DNA of 46,132 bases from Ignavibacteria bacterium (GCA_026416955.1 JAOAEE010000009.1:1-46132), one strand, 5' to 3'; shown: positions 7,854 to 18,212, numbered from the stretch's first letter. The notes: a model not told the origin generated them from the letters alone. Translations and numbers: made by a program.

Positions 7854-8480
7854 ATGAAGAAATTGTTATTGCTTTTTATTTTTATCTGCTACAATTTATC
7901 ACATACACAAGAACAAGGTTTGATACAACAGGCATACGAATGTTATCAAAAAAAAGATTACCAAAAATCAATTGAGTTGTATTCACAAGTAATACAAAAA
8001 CATAACAAATATGCTCCAGCTTTCTATGGACGTGGTTTAGCCTATGCAAAGCTCGACCAATGCACACAAGCAATCAAAGATTTCGAAAATGCGGTTTCCT
8101 TCGACAAAACACTTTCCGATGCATTCTATGCTAAATCAATATGTGAAATTAAACTTGGTGCAAACGAACAAGCATTAAAATCGATTAACTTAGCAATAGA
8201 CATTTCAAAATCAAAGCCAGAATATTATTATACCCGTGGTTTAATATATTACTACGACAAAGAATGGGAACGTGCAATTGCCGACTTTACAAAAGCTCTT
8301 GAAATCGACCCAAATTTTGGTCTTGCCTACTATGGTCGAGCCTCGGCTTACTACCATTTAAAACAAAAAAACAATGCTTTGAAAGATTATGAACTTTACC
8401 TAAAAATTAGTGGTAACAAACACAACCTTGCTAACGAAGCCCAAAGATTAATAAACGTACTGCAACAACCCGAGGACTAA
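7854..8480 (+). CDS. Secreted TPR-repeat protein
   Basis: 208 aa. Residues 1-18 form a signal peptide (MKKLLLLFIFICYNLSHT), so the protein is periplasmic or surface-exposed. About five tetratricopeptide repeats fill the rest (about 22-55, 56-89, 90-122, 123-156, 158-190). The fourth is nearly canonical (YYTRGLIYYYDKEWERAIAD, then FTKALEIDPN). TPR arrays are protein-binding scaffolds; no enzyme domain is present. It is the first gene of a four-gene unit and ends 1 nt before the DUF6029 gene, so it probably serves the same envelope process. The partner is not visible from sequence. Confidence 0.88.
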   Translation: MKKLLLLFIFICYNLSHTQEQGLIQQAYECYQKKDYQKSIELYSQVIQKHNKYAPAFYGRGLAYAKLDQCTQAIKDFENAVSFDKTLSDAFYAKSICEIKLGANEQALKSINLAIDISKSKPEYYYTRGLIYYYDKEWERAIADFTKALEIDPNFGLAYYGRASAYYHLKQKNNALKDYELYLKISGNKHNLANEAQRLINVLQQPED

Positions 8481-8481
8481 T

Positions 8482-10149
8482 ATGAAAAAAGCTTCCCTAT
8501 TTTTTTTTGCTCTTTTTGAGTTAATAATTTTATCTTTTCCAATAAAATCACAATCCTTACTAGAAAATCTGCAAATTGGTGGAAATTTCCAATCAGATTC
8601 GTACTATTACTTGCCCGATTCAAAAATCGAAGCAGAGCAAGCACCAGAAAAAATTCTTTCGAACAACTACTTATACCTTACTTTTTCTACAAATTACATT
8701 AATGTCTTTTTTAGGTTCGAAAGTTATCAAAATCCCATACTTGGATTCGACCCAAGATATCAAGGTTCTGGTATAGCATATCGTTCGGTTTCTTATAGAA
8801 ATGACTTTCTTGGAGTAACGGTCGGTAATTTCTATGAGCAATTCGGGAGTGGAATGATATTACGAGCATATGAAGAGCGTAACCTTGGTATTGACAATTC
8901 GATTGACGGCGCAAAAATCGAGGTAAACCCGACCAATGGAATTACATTGAAAGGTGTAATTGGAAAGCAAAGGCATTTTTGGTCTTACAGCAAGGCTATT
9001 ATTCGTGGGCTTGACCTAGAAACTTCGTTAAATTCATTGTTCCCAAATGCTTTTGAAAAATTTCCCCTAATCTTGGGAGGTAGCCTCGTAAGTAGATATC
9101 AACCAGATATGGATTCCAAATACAAATTGCCTGAAAATGTACTTGCCTTTGCAACAAGGTTCGATTTATCTTTGGATTGGTTTTCAATAAATTTTGAATA
9201 TGCAAAAAAAATTAATGACCCAACCACAAGGAATAAATATACATATAATAATGGAGATGGTATCAACTTAAGTTTATCTACTTTTACCGAAGGATTTTCT
9301 GTCTTACTAAATTTACATAGATACGACAATATTGAATTTAGAACCGACAGAGAAGCAAAAGGTCTGGAACTATTTTTGAACTACTTGCCTTCTGCAACTA
9401 AGCAACATCAGTATTCCTTACCTGCATTTTACTCTCCTTCGACCCAGGGAAACGGCGAAGTTGGAATTCAATCCGAAATTAATTACACCCTACCTAAAGA
9501 AATCACCCTTTTTTTTGGAGGCAAATTTGAAACAAATATCGTTGCTGGGTTCTCATTGATTAAATCTATTGATACAACAAGAATTGATGAATTTTCATAT
9601 AATTCGAATTTTTGGGGAATTGGAAAAGAATTATTTTATCAAGATGTTTTTTTTGAAATAAGAAGAAGAATTACAAAGGAATTTGAAACAAAGTTAGCCT
9701 ATATTTGGCAAATTTATAACAAGGATGTGATGGAAAACGAAGGTTCACCACTTTATGGTAAAGTAAAAAATCATACGCTTATAGGAGAATTTATTTTATC
9801 TTTTGACAAGAGGAACACCTTGCGTTTAGAACTTCAACATATGTGGTCGAAAAACGACAGTACAGTGGCTAAAGAAGATAAAAAAAATGGGAATTGGTTG
9901 GCTATTCTTGCTGAACACTCTATCGCACCAAATTGGTATTTTTCTATTCTCGACCAATGGAACTACGGTAACGCAAACGATAATTTCAAAACCCATTACA
10001 TTAAGGCTATCGTAACCTATATTCAAAAAGCTACAAGAATTTCATTTGGATTTGGACGTGACGCTGGCGGAATTGTCTGTATTGGTGGTGTTTGTCGTCA
10101 AGTACCAATATCATATGGATTTAGTTTGTCAATTACTACTTCATTTTAG
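8482..10149 (+). CDS. DUF6029-like outer-membrane beta-barrel protein
   Basis: 555 aa with an N-terminal signal peptide (about 1-23, ending SFPIKSQS). The body has alternating short hydrophobic beta-strands with aromatic ends and closes on Phe (GFSLSITTSF), the hallmark of an outer-membrane barrel. The N-terminal part (GGNFQSDSYYY at about 33, FGSGMILRAYEERNLGIDNS at about 129) resembles the DUF6029 family of Bacteroidota, which often sits next to Omp28-type genes. No TonB plug domain is present. It follows the TPR gene by 1 nt and precedes the Omp28-like lipoprotein by 8 nt. Role unknown; a channel or a display barrel for the Omp28 lipoprotein is possible, but that is inference. Confidence 0.72.
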   Translation: MKKASLFFFALFELIILSFPIKSQSLLENLQIGGNFQSDSYYYLPDSKIEAEQAPEKILSNNYLYLTFSTNYINVFFRFESYQNPILGFDPRYQGSGIAYRSVSYRNDFLGVTVGNFYEQFGSGMILRAYEERNLGIDNSIDGAKIEVNPTNGITLKGVIGKQRHFWSYSKAIIRGLDLETSLNSLFPNAFEKFPLILGGSLVSRYQPDMDSKYKLPENVLAFATRFDLSLDWFSINFEYAKKINDPTTRNKYTYNNGDGINLSLSTFTEGFSVLLNLHRYDNIEFRTDREAKGLELFLNYLPSATKQHQYSLPAFYSPSTQGNGEVGIQSEINYTLPKEITLFFGGKFETNIVAGFSLIKSIDTTRIDEFSYNSNFWGIGKELFYQDVFFEIRRRITKEFETKLAYIWQIYNKDVMENEGSPLYGKVKNHTLIGEFILSFDKRNTLRLELQHMWSKNDSTVAKEDKKNGNWLAILAEHSIAPNWYFSILDQWNYGNANDNFKTHYIKAIVTYIQKATRISFGFGRDAGGIVCIGGVCRQVPISYGFSLSITTSF

Positions 10150-10157
10150 GAGGTAAT

Positions 10158-11009
10158 ATGATTACCCCAACCCCCCTTTTAATTTTCTTCTTAGCAATGC
10201 TTTGTTTAATGGGTTGCGATGAAATTCAACCACCATATTTAGAAAATCCTAAGAATGATGATACTACAAAGTATTTGCAAAAAATTTTATTAGAAGAATA
10301 TACTGGATTTCGTTGTGGAAATTGTCCCGAAGCAGCAGAAGTGGCTCATTCTTTGAAGGAAAAATACCCGAACAATGTTATTCTTCTTACAGTTCATTCT
10401 GGACCTTATGCTAAACCTACAGCAACCAAAACTTATGATTTCCGAACAACAATTGGCGAGGAACTCGACAATTTTTTTGGTTGCAGCAAAGCAGGAAATC
10501 CAAACGGTATGGTAAACAGAATTGGTTTTCCTTCTAAATCGCATATCTTAAGGGAAGGCCAATGGGAATCCGCAATTCAAAATCTATTAACAAATAAACC
10601 TAAACTAATTATCAATCTTACTACAAATTTTGAAGAAACAAATAGAAAAATTTCTGCAACCATTGTGATTAAATTCCTTGAAAGGAGTTCACCGAATTAC
10701 CACTTATGTCTTTATATTGTTGAAGATAGTATCGTTCAATATCAAAGAGACGACAGGAAAACCCCACCAGATATTGACAATTATGTGCACAATAATATTC
10801 TCCGCGGTGGTTTAACTTCCACTTGGGGCGAAAAAATTTCCGATATACCGTTGGAACCACAAACAACAATAACTAAAAAATACGAATATCTTATACCATC
10901 GGAAAAGGATTGGAGGCCAGAAAAATTAAGAATAATTGCATTTGTACACGATAAAGACTCTTCATTCGAAATTCTCCAAGTTGAAGAAAGCAAACTTTTT
11001 AATAAATGA
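10158..11009 (+). CDS. Omp28-related thioredoxin-fold lipoprotein
   Basis: 283 aa. A lipobox LMGC puts the lipidated cysteine at Cys20 after a hydrophobic leader. A thioredoxin-like segment follows: EEYTGFRCGNCPEAA (about 46-60), with a CxxC pair Cys53/Cys56 in the position typical of the Omp28 family. GNPNGMVNR at about 116 is the cis-Pro-side loop of that fold. The last third is beta-rich. Omp28 proteins are surface lipoproteins of Bacteroidota with no settled function; the CxxC suggests thiol-disulfide chemistry or a structural disulfide. A strong ribosome binding site (AGGAGGTAAT) precedes ATG 10158. The end overlaps the next gene by 4 bp (ATGA). Confidence 0.85.
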   Translation: MITPTPLLIFFLAMLCLMGCDEIQPPYLENPKNDDTTKYLQKILLEEYTGFRCGNCPEAAEVAHSLKEKYPNNVILLTVHSGPYAKPTATKTYDFRTTIGEELDNFFGCSKAGNPNGMVNRIGFPSKSHILREGQWESAIQNLLTNKPKLIINLTTNFEETNRKISATIVIKFLERSSPNYHLCLYIVEDSIVQYQRDDRKTPPDIDNYVHNNILRGGLTSTWGEKISDIPLEPQTTITKKYEYLIPSEKDWRPEKLRIIAFVHDKDSSFEILQVEESKLFNK

Positions 11010-12721
11010 ACAAAAAAGATATTTTTTTTATTAGCCTATCGGCTTTCATTTTATGTAACATTATTCTTATTTTTAATATCGAAAAAGGCGAAGTTCAACC
11101 TTGGGACGAAGGTTTATATGCCTACCGAGCAAGAGAAATATTAAAAACAGATAAATGGTGGGACCAGGTTGATATTTCATTAGGTGGACTTTATTCTGCC
11201 ACTTATCCACCACTTGTCCCTTGGGCTATTGCTCTTAATATGAAGATTTTTGGAGTTAATCTTTTTTCTATAAGACTTTTTAGCGTGCTTTGCTCTTCTT
11301 TACTAGTATTCTTTTTCATTTTTTTCTTTTCAAGGTGTTTCGACTACCAAATTGTTTTTCTTTTAGGTTTGAATATTCTTTTATCGTCAAATTGGATTTA
11401 TTACTCAAGGCAAGGAATGACAGATATTCCATTGCTCTTGTTTATCATTTCTAATATTTTTGCAAATGTAAAATTCTTGGAGGCAACAAACAAAAAAGAT
11501 AAACTATTTTTTGGAATTTTGATATCCTTTACTTTTTTTCTTTCTTTAATGACAAAAATTGTTCTTTCGTTTATTCCAATAATTGCTTTACTATTTACCC
11601 TTATCTACTTTAACAAAAGTGAATTCAAAAGAGCATTAATATTTTATGTTATCGGATTTGTGTGTGCTTTTCCTTGGTATGCATATATGGGGCTAAAATA
11701 TGGTTGGACTTTCCTTTCATCTTTGATACCACCTCACCTATTTACACCAGTCGAAGGCAATATTAAATCGCTCGGTTTTTTGTATTATTTCAATCAACTT
11801 ATCGTATCTAATCCATTGATAATTTTTGCGTTCTTATATGTTTTATTGAGATTTAAAAGATTTACATTAAAAACTCTTTTTATCACTAACAACTATATAT
11901 CTGATATTTTTTTCTTTTGGTTTCTTGTGGGTACAGTAATTTTCACATTAGCACCCACCAAATTACCCCATTATACATTGTATTTGATTTTACCCGGATT
12001 TTACCTTGCCTTGGAATATTTTTCAATTCATTATGATAAACAACCTCTTACCGAAAAGTTCTTAATATTTATTCTCTTACTATTGTCTGTATTCTGGTAC
12101 TTATCTCCATCCTTTCGGCAATCGATACAATCTTTCCACTTTAACTTCAATCCAATTCTACTTACTTTATTAATTTTATCTTTAATTGTTACTCTACTTA
12201 TTTTCTTTTATGAAAAAAATATAAAAGAAGAAAAGTTTTTCACAAAAAAATCACTTTCTATTTTGATTTATCTTTTTACTATTTCGATTTTAGTCTTTAC
12301 AATTATCCAATTTTCTTTGAAACCAACTGGAAAAATTTTTGGTGGAGAAAAAACGGCAAAATTTCTTTTGCAAAACAATATTCAAAGTTTTGTTTATTTA
12401 TTTCATTTTGTTAACAATTCAGATACATTAAATCCTCAACTTGCTTGGTATACTAATGGTTTCTATTTCAAAAGGTCCAATGAGAAGAAAGTATTTTTTA
12501 TTCCCATCCCCCAAGGAAAAATAGGACTCGAAGAGACTAAAAAACTTCAATTATTCCCCGACAAATATATTGTTTACTATTCTTATTCTAACAAAATCCA
12601 GCGAGGGATAGTCTTTGAAAATCTTATCCAAGACAGAAAAATTGTTCTTATCACTCCAAACTATATTGTTTTTGGGAAAATAGGAAAGAAAAGCCCATTA
12701 ATAGAAGAAATAAAAATTTAA
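11006..12721 (+). CDS. GT39/ArnT-like membrane glycosyltransferase
   Basis: 571 aa, about eleven membrane helices. The first periplasmic loop has the family motif PWDEGLYAYRAREIL (about 32-46) with the Asp-Glu pair used for catalysis or metal binding in ArnT/PMT enzymes, then YPPLVPWAIAL (about 72). Such enzymes take a sugar from a polyprenyl-phosphate carrier and put it on lipid A, protein or another envelope acceptor on the periplasmic side. The last ~150 residues are a soluble periplasmic domain. The gene overlaps the Omp28-like gene by 4 bp, so it is the last gene of that operon. It converges on the flagellin gene; glycosylation of flagellin or of the operon's own proteins is possible but unproven. 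Confidence 0.82.
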   Translation: MNKKDIFFISLSAFILCNIILIFNIEKGEVQPWDEGLYAYRAREILKTDKWWDQVDISLGGLYSATYPPLVPWAIALNMKIFGVNLFSIRLFSVLCSSLLVFFFIFFFSRCFDYQIVFLLGLNILLSSNWIYYSRQGMTDIPLLLFIISNIFANVKFLEATNKKDKLFFGILISFTFFLSLMTKIVLSFIPIIALLFTLIYFNKSEFKRALIFYVIGFVCAFPWYAYMGLKYGWTFLSSLIPPHLFTPVEGNIKSLGFLYYFNQLIVSNPLIIFAFLYVLLRFKRFTLKTLFITNNYISDIFFFWFLVGTVIFTLAPTKLPHYTLYLILPGFYLALEYFSIHYDKQPLTEKFLIFILLLLSVFWYLSPSFRQSIQSFHFNFNPILLTLLILSLIVTLLIFFYEKNIKEEKFFTKKSLSILIYLFTISILVFTIIQFSLKPTGKIFGGEKTAKFLLQNNIQSFVYLFHFVNNSDTLNPQLAWYTNGFYFKRSNEKKVFFIPIPQGKIGLEETKKLQLFPDKYIVYYSYSNKIQRGIVFENLIQDRKIVLITPNYIVFGKIGKKSPLIEEIKI

Positions 12722-12724
12722 AAT

Positions 12725-12747
12725 GGCAAATCCCCCCCTGATTTGCC
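12725..12747 (-). terminator. Hairpin terminator after flagellin
   Basis: GGCAAATC (12725-12732) pairs perfectly with GATTTGCC (12740-12747) around a CCCCCCT loop. On the minus strand it is followed by ATTTTAAATTTTT, so it suits termination of the flagellin transcript. On the plus strand the T-run is missing, so it serves the converging glycosyltransferase gene less well. Confidence 0.65.
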
Positions 12748-12787
12748 TTGATTCGAGGTATCGGTAGGAGCGGTAGGAAGTTTTATA

Positions 12788-13723
12788 TTATCCCCTAATT
12801 AATTGCAAAAATGCTTGTGGATTTGCATTAGCTTGTGCAAGCGAAATCAAAGATGCTTGTTGCAAGAACTGTGCTTTAATCAATTCTAATTGTTCCAATG
12901 CAACATCAGCATCTTCAATTCGAGAGATTGCAGCATTATAATTTGTTATTTGGGCTTTCAACAAATCCTCTTGCGAACTTAATCGATTACTAATACCACC
13001 GAGAAGTGAGGCAACCTTATTTACGTTTTGAAGGGCTTGGTTCAAGCTTTGGATTGTTAAATTAATTTGAGTTGAAGAAAATATTCCGAGGTTATTTGAG
13101 GAAACCGCATCTAAGTCTGTTAAATCCAAATTGCTAACTCCAGCAAAATGTTGAGCAGTCATAGCTTTTATGTCGAAACTTCCACTTGGAATATTATACT
13201 CAACATTATAAGTTGTCAAATCGATTGAAAGGGTAACCAAGTCATAATTAGCGTTCATCCCAATTACAAATGCTGCCGAAAATGTACCATCGAGCAATTG
13301 CCTGCCACCATAAACGGTTGTGTCGACTATTGTTTGAATTTGCTGTGCCATTCGGTATGCTGCTTTTGCAAGCGAAACAAGTTCGTCTGTACCTAGTGCA
13401 CCACTTGCAGCTTGTGAAACAGTATCTTTGATAATCAACAATCTCTGCGAAATATTATCCAAAGCTTCAATTGAAATATTAGTAACAGCAAAAGCATCGC
13501 TAACAGCCAGTAATGCTGCTTTCATTGCTCCATTTCTCGATTGAAGAGCCCGAGAAGTAATATATCCAGCAACGTCATCCCCAGGGTTGTTTATTCTTTT
13601 GCCAGTGGACAGCCTTAATTGTCGGAGTGAAATGTTACGATTAGATATTTCCAATGCATTATAAGCATTCTCTGCTGGAATATTTGTCCTTATTCTTGAA
13701 TTTCCCCCAATTGCAAATGGCAT
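12788..13723 (-). CDS. fliC: Flagellin
   Basis: 311 aa. Both conserved ends of flagellin are present: N-terminal D0/D1 with LRLSTGKRINNPGDDVAGY (about 36-54) and C-terminal D1/D0 with SRIEDADVALEQLE and QQASLISLAQANANPQAFL (about 267-306). Residues about 145-230 form only a short variable part, so this is a compact flagellin without large surface domains. The protein is exported by the flagellar type III apparatus and polymerises into the filament. No other flagellar gene is in the window, so it is an outlying locus. A strong ribosome binding site (AAAGGAGG) lies before ATG 13723 and a candidate sigma-54 promoter 50 nt upstream, suggesting late-class expression. A hairpin terminator follows. 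Confidence 0.95.
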   Translation of the reverse strand: MPFAIGGNSRIRTNIPAENAYNALEISNRNISLRQLRLSTGKRINNPGDDVAGYITSRALQSRNGAMKAALLAVSDAFAVTNISIEALDNISQRLLIIKDTVSQAASGALGTDELVSLAKAAYRMAQQIQTIVDTTVYGGRQLLDGTFSAAFVIGMNANYDLVTLSIDLTTYNVEYNIPSGSFDIKAMTAQHFAGVSNLDLTDLDAVSSNNLGIFSSTQINLTIQSLNQALQNVNKVASLLGGISNRLSSQEDLLKAQITNYNAAISRIEDADVALEQLELIKAQFLQQASLISLAQANANPQAFLQLIRG

Positions 13724-13772
13724 ATTATACCTCCTTTATATTAACTTTAATTACATATTCAAAGTTGAGTTT

Positions 13773-13788
13773 TTCAATCGATGTGCCA
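13773..13788 (-). promoter_or_regulatory. Candidate sigma-54 (RpoN) promoter of flagellin
   Basis: On the minus strand this reads TGGCACATCGATTGAA. Against the consensus TGGCACGNNNNTTGCW the -24 half is TGGCAC, spacing is exact, and the -12 half is TTGAA in place of TTGCA, so one key base (C to A) differs. It would give a leader of about 40 nt ending in a strong AAAGGAGG. Sigma-54 control of late flagellar genes is common in other phyla. rpoN itself is not in the window. Confidence 0.5.
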
Positions 13789-13945
13789 AAGGAAATGATT
13801 GTAATGAATTAATTTATTAACCAATTGATATTCAATGGGTTATAAAAAATTAATTTTTATCCAAATTCAAATTTTGTATAAATTTGAACAAAATTTTGTA
13901 AGAATAAGAAACAACTTTTTGATTAATAATGAACTAATAAAAGAA

Positions 13946-13965
13946 TTTGGCTATTTTTAGCCAAA
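13946..13965 (-). terminator. Hairpin terminator after the histidine kinase
   Basis: TTTGGCTA (13946-13953) pairs with TAGCCAAA (13958-13965) with a TTTT loop; on the minus strand TTCTTTTATT follows. It lies immediately behind the kinase stop codon and separates it from the flagellin gene. Confidence 0.6.
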
Positions 13966-13966
13966 A

Positions 13967-15829
13967 TTATATTGTTAGCGAAGGTTGGAACTTTGGCAAA
14001 ATAACAATAAACTTGGAGCCTTTTCCAATTTCACTTTCAACCTTAATTTTACCACCATTTTTTTCTACAAATTCTTTGCAAAGAAGCAACCCAAGACCAC
14101 TTCCTTTTTCACCATAAGTTCCAGTTGTAGTGATATTTTCACCTAATTTAAACAGTTTATCAATTTGCTCTTTGCTCATTCCAATACCATTGTCTTCGAC
14201 AATTAATTCATATAAATTATCTTTATCTTGTAGATTTATTGTTATGTTTCCACCGGGTTTAGAGAATTTAACAGCGTTAGAGACTAAATTCCGAACGACT
14301 GTTGTTATCATATTCCTATCTACATAGGAATATGAACCTTGTTGAACCAAATTAATAATTTTTACATTTTTTTGTTTTGCATTAGGTTCGTTTATTACAA
14401 TGCTACTTAGTACAACTTCGAAAAGGTCTGTATTTTCTGGTTTAAAAGGAATACTCCCAGTTTGGGTCTTAGCCCATTGTAAAAGATTTTCAAGTAGATT
14501 ATATGACTGGTCCGCATATTCAAGCAAATCCACCAACAATTCTTTAGTTTCTATTGGTGATAGAACTTCGAAATTTTCAATTAACATCTTGGTCAAAGAA
14601 ATTAATCCAGATAAAGGAGAACGAAGGTCGTGTGCTATTATGTTAAAAAATTTATCTTTTGCATAATTAAGTTCTCGTAACCTCTCTTCGGATTCCTTCA
14701 ACTGTTTTTCGTATAGTTTCCTTTGAGTAATATCCCGCATTATTCCCATTACTACAACTTCGCCAGGTTTACCAACGGACACAGTATTTACTTCTACATA
14801 AATTTTTCTTCCAGATTTGTTAATAATTTCCAATTCATATTGATTAGGAATTTCACGACCTTCGAGGCGGGCCCGATATCTTTCTTCGAGAAACTTTTTA
14901 CTCTCGTCGGATACAAAAACACTAAAATCAAAATTCGGCGAGGTCAACTCTTCGTATGAATAACCAGTTAACTCACAAAATCTGGGATTTACGTAGATGT
15001 AACGTCTCCCTTTCATTAAATAGATAGCATCGAAAGCATTTTCAATCAAAGCACGATACAAGGTTGAGCTTTCTTCGTAGAGTTGTCGTATATAATCTAA
15101 TTCGCTAGTATCTAAAGAAATGCAAAAGACAAAACTTTCTCCGCCGAAGTTAATCAAAAATTTACTAACCTCTAAAAAATGTGTTTTACCTTCACTATCT
15201 ATTACCTGAATGTGGAAATGTATTTGGTCTTTTTTCCCTTCGAAAAGTTCTTTGTCTGTTTCTTTTTGTATTCTTGCAACTTCCGTTGAGCCAAAAATAT
15301 AATCAATGCTTTTCCCAATTAATTTTTCTTGTGGAATTCCGACAAATTTTTCGAAACTCTTATTGCAAAGAACTAGATTGGAATTTCTATCCCGAATTAG
15401 TATCCAAAAATCAAACTTATCTAAAACTTCTTTAACATAATTAATATTTCCAAAGATAGTTTCAAATTTTTCAGTTTGCGACAAAGCAAAACGAAAAAGA
15501 GAAACCAAGGTTAATTGTTTACCATCCTGTTGAAAATTACGTAAGGAAACAAAAACGGTAGCACCGTTCCACAAAGAAAGAGGAAAGTCCGTAACTTCGG
15601 ATCTATTTTCAATGAAACTGTAAAATTTCTGAAGTAATTGATTTTCTCTAAAAAGGCCTATTTCTTGAATATTTTTAGGAACCGAGAGGTTAGCACCTTC
15701 TGGTAAAATTTTTGTCAACTCATCATTAAAAGTTATAATGTTAAAACCATCAAGAATTAAGATAGGTGATGGAAATATACATATATCCACTTGATAGTGG
15801 ATTGAATTGTAAAAACTTTCTTTTTCCAT
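13967..15829 (-). CDS. Cytosolic multi-PAS sensor histidine kinase
   Basis: 620 aa, no signal peptide or membrane helix, so it senses inside the cell. Three PAS-like regions can be seen: about 18-120 (weak), about 130-245 (LVLCNKSFEKFVGIPQEKL) and about 252-370 (YIYVNPRFCELTGYSYEEL, ending with the PAC-like GIMRDITQRKLYEKQLKES). The kinase core has the H-box HDLRSPLSG with phospho-acceptor His400, N-box NLVSNAVKFSK (about 514), G1 DNGIGM (about 546) and G2 GSGLGLLL (about 576); all are intact. No response regulator gene is adjacent, so this is an orphan kinase. Its neighbours are the flagellin gene downstream and gap-pgk upstream on the same strand; a hairpin separates it from flagellin. The signal is unknown. 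Confidence 0.92.
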   Translation of the reverse strand: MEKESFYNSIHYQVDICIFPSPILILDGFNIITFNDELTKILPEGANLSVPKNIQEIGLFRENQLLQKFYSFIENRSEVTDFPLSLWNGATVFVSLRNFQQDGKQLTLVSLFRFALSQTEKFETIFGNINYVKEVLDKFDFWILIRDRNSNLVLCNKSFEKFVGIPQEKLIGKSIDYIFGSTEVARIQKETDKELFEGKKDQIHFHIQVIDSEGKTHFLEVSKFLINFGGESFVFCISLDTSELDYIRQLYEESSTLYRALIENAFDAIYLMKGRRYIYVNPRFCELTGYSYEELTSPNFDFSVFVSDESKKFLEERYRARLEGREIPNQYELEIINKSGRKIYVEVNTVSVGKPGEVVVMGIMRDITQRKLYEKQLKESEERLRELNYAKDKFFNIIAHDLRSPLSGLISLTKMLIENFEVLSPIETKELLVDLLEYADQSYNLLENLLQWAKTQTGSIPFKPENTDLFEVVLSSIVINEPNAKQKNVKIINLVQQGSYSYVDRNMITTVVRNLVSNAVKFSKPGGNITINLQDKDNLYELIVEDNGIGMSKEQIDKLFKLGENITTTGTYGEKGSGLGLLLCKEFVEKNGGKIKVESEIGKGSKFIVILPKFQPSLTI

Positions 15830-15893
15830 AAATAATGGATAAAAAAGTAAATTTAAAGAAAAATTAAGAAAAAAACAATATACAGTTAAGAAG

Positions 15894-17087
15894 CTATTCC
15901 CTATCTAAAGCAAGGATACCTGGCAATTTCTTTCCACCAAGAAATTCAAGGGATGCCCCACCACCTGTTGATACGTGGGAAACACTATTTTTCAATCCTA
16001 AAGAGGAAACGGCAGATGCAGAATCTCCTCCCCCAACGATAGTAATTGCACCTCGTTTTGTAGCTTCTGCAAGAGCATAAGCAATAGACTTTGTTCCCTC
16101 GGAAAATTTTTCAATTTCGAAAACACCAAGAGGACCATTCCAAACAATCATCCTCGCTTCCAAGATAATTTCTTTAAACTTTTCACGCGTCTCGTAACCA
16201 ATATCAACTCCCATCCAATCATCTGGGATTGTATCCACAAGAACATTCCTAATAGATGCTGTTTCATCCATTTTATCGGCAACAATAACATCAATAGGTA
16301 GTATTAATTTATTACCAGATACATAGGAATTCTCCAATAATTCTTTTGCTAATTGTATTTTATCCTCTTCCAAAATGGACTTCCCAACGTCGTAACCTTT
16401 TGCTTTAAGAAAAGTGTAAGAGAGTCCACCTCCAATTAATATGTAATCACATTTGTCGTAAAGATTCTGAATTATATCTATTTTCCCAGTTATCTTTGCT
16501 CCACCAATAATAACAACATAGGGTTTAAGAGGGTTCGAAACTGCTTTACCCAAGTAATTAACTTCACTTAATAGTAAAGCACCAGCAAATCTATCTTCGA
16601 ACAATCTTGGTAATGCATCGATACTCGAATGTGCTCTATGGCAAGTACCAAAAGCATCATTTACATAAACATCGCCCAATTTTTTCAATTCCAATGCAAA
16701 ATCGTAAGAGTTTTCTTCCTCCTCCTTATAAAACCTTAAATTTTCTAACAAAACCACTTGACCTGGAATAGCCCCATCAACTATTTTTTTGACACTTTCT
16801 CCAATACAATCTTCAGCAAATAGGACATCATAACCCAATTTATCTTTCAAATAGTTAGCAACTGGAAGTAAAGAATATTTCGGATTTTTTGTGCCTTTCG
16901 GCCTTCCAAGGTGGGACATTAAGATAGGTACACCCCCATCGTCGATGATTTTATTTATTGTTGTTAATGATTCGACAATTCGAGTGTCGTCTGCCACTTG
17001 TTGATTTTCGTTAAGTGGGACATTAAAATCAACTCGAACAAGAACATTCTTGCCCGAAAAATTATAATCATATATTGAGTATATCAT
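15894..17087 (-). CDS. pgk: Phosphoglycerate kinase
   Basis: 397 aa, full length. Transfers phosphate from 1,3-bisphosphoglycerate to ADP in glycolysis (reversible in gluconeogenesis). N-terminal substrate motif VLVRVDFNVPLNEN (about 15-28), SHLGRPKG (about 59-66) and YVNDAFGTCHRAHSS (about 154-168), GGAKITGKI (about 201), and the C-terminal nucleotide loop IVGGGDSASAV (about 355-365) are all present. It lies 16 nt after gap, so the two glycolytic genes form a gap-pgk operon. Confidence 0.97.
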   Translation of the reverse strand: MIYSIYDYNFSGKNVLVRVDFNVPLNENQQVADDTRIVESLTTINKIIDDGGVPILMSHLGRPKGTKNPKYSLLPVANYLKDKLGYDVLFAEDCIGESVKKIVDGAIPGQVVLLENLRFYKEEEENSYDFALELKKLGDVYVNDAFGTCHRAHSSIDALPRLFEDRFAGALLLSEVNYLGKAVSNPLKPYVVIIGGAKITGKIDIIQNLYDKCDYILIGGGLSYTFLKAKGYDVGKSILEEDKIQLAKELLENSYVSGNKLILPIDVIVADKMDETASIRNVLVDTIPDDWMGVDIGYETREKFKEIILEARMIVWNGPLGVFEIEKFSEGTKSIAYALAEATKRGAITIVGGGDSASAVSSLGLKNSVSHVSTGGGASLEFLGGKKLPGILALDRE

Positions 17088-17103
17088 AAATCCAACGAAT
17101 TAG

Positions 17104-18129
<1,026 letters not shown>

Positions 18130-18212
18130 CTAAATTAAGGAAACGAAAAGTTACAAAAAAAAGTGTTAAAATTAAACGAAATCTAATGATTTTCGTTATT
18201 AGCATTTTTAAG

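Noticed and set aside
12762-12782. Direct repeat CGGTAGGA twice in the gap before flagellin
   Set aside because: Two short copies only, no symmetry or match to a known site; probably chance.
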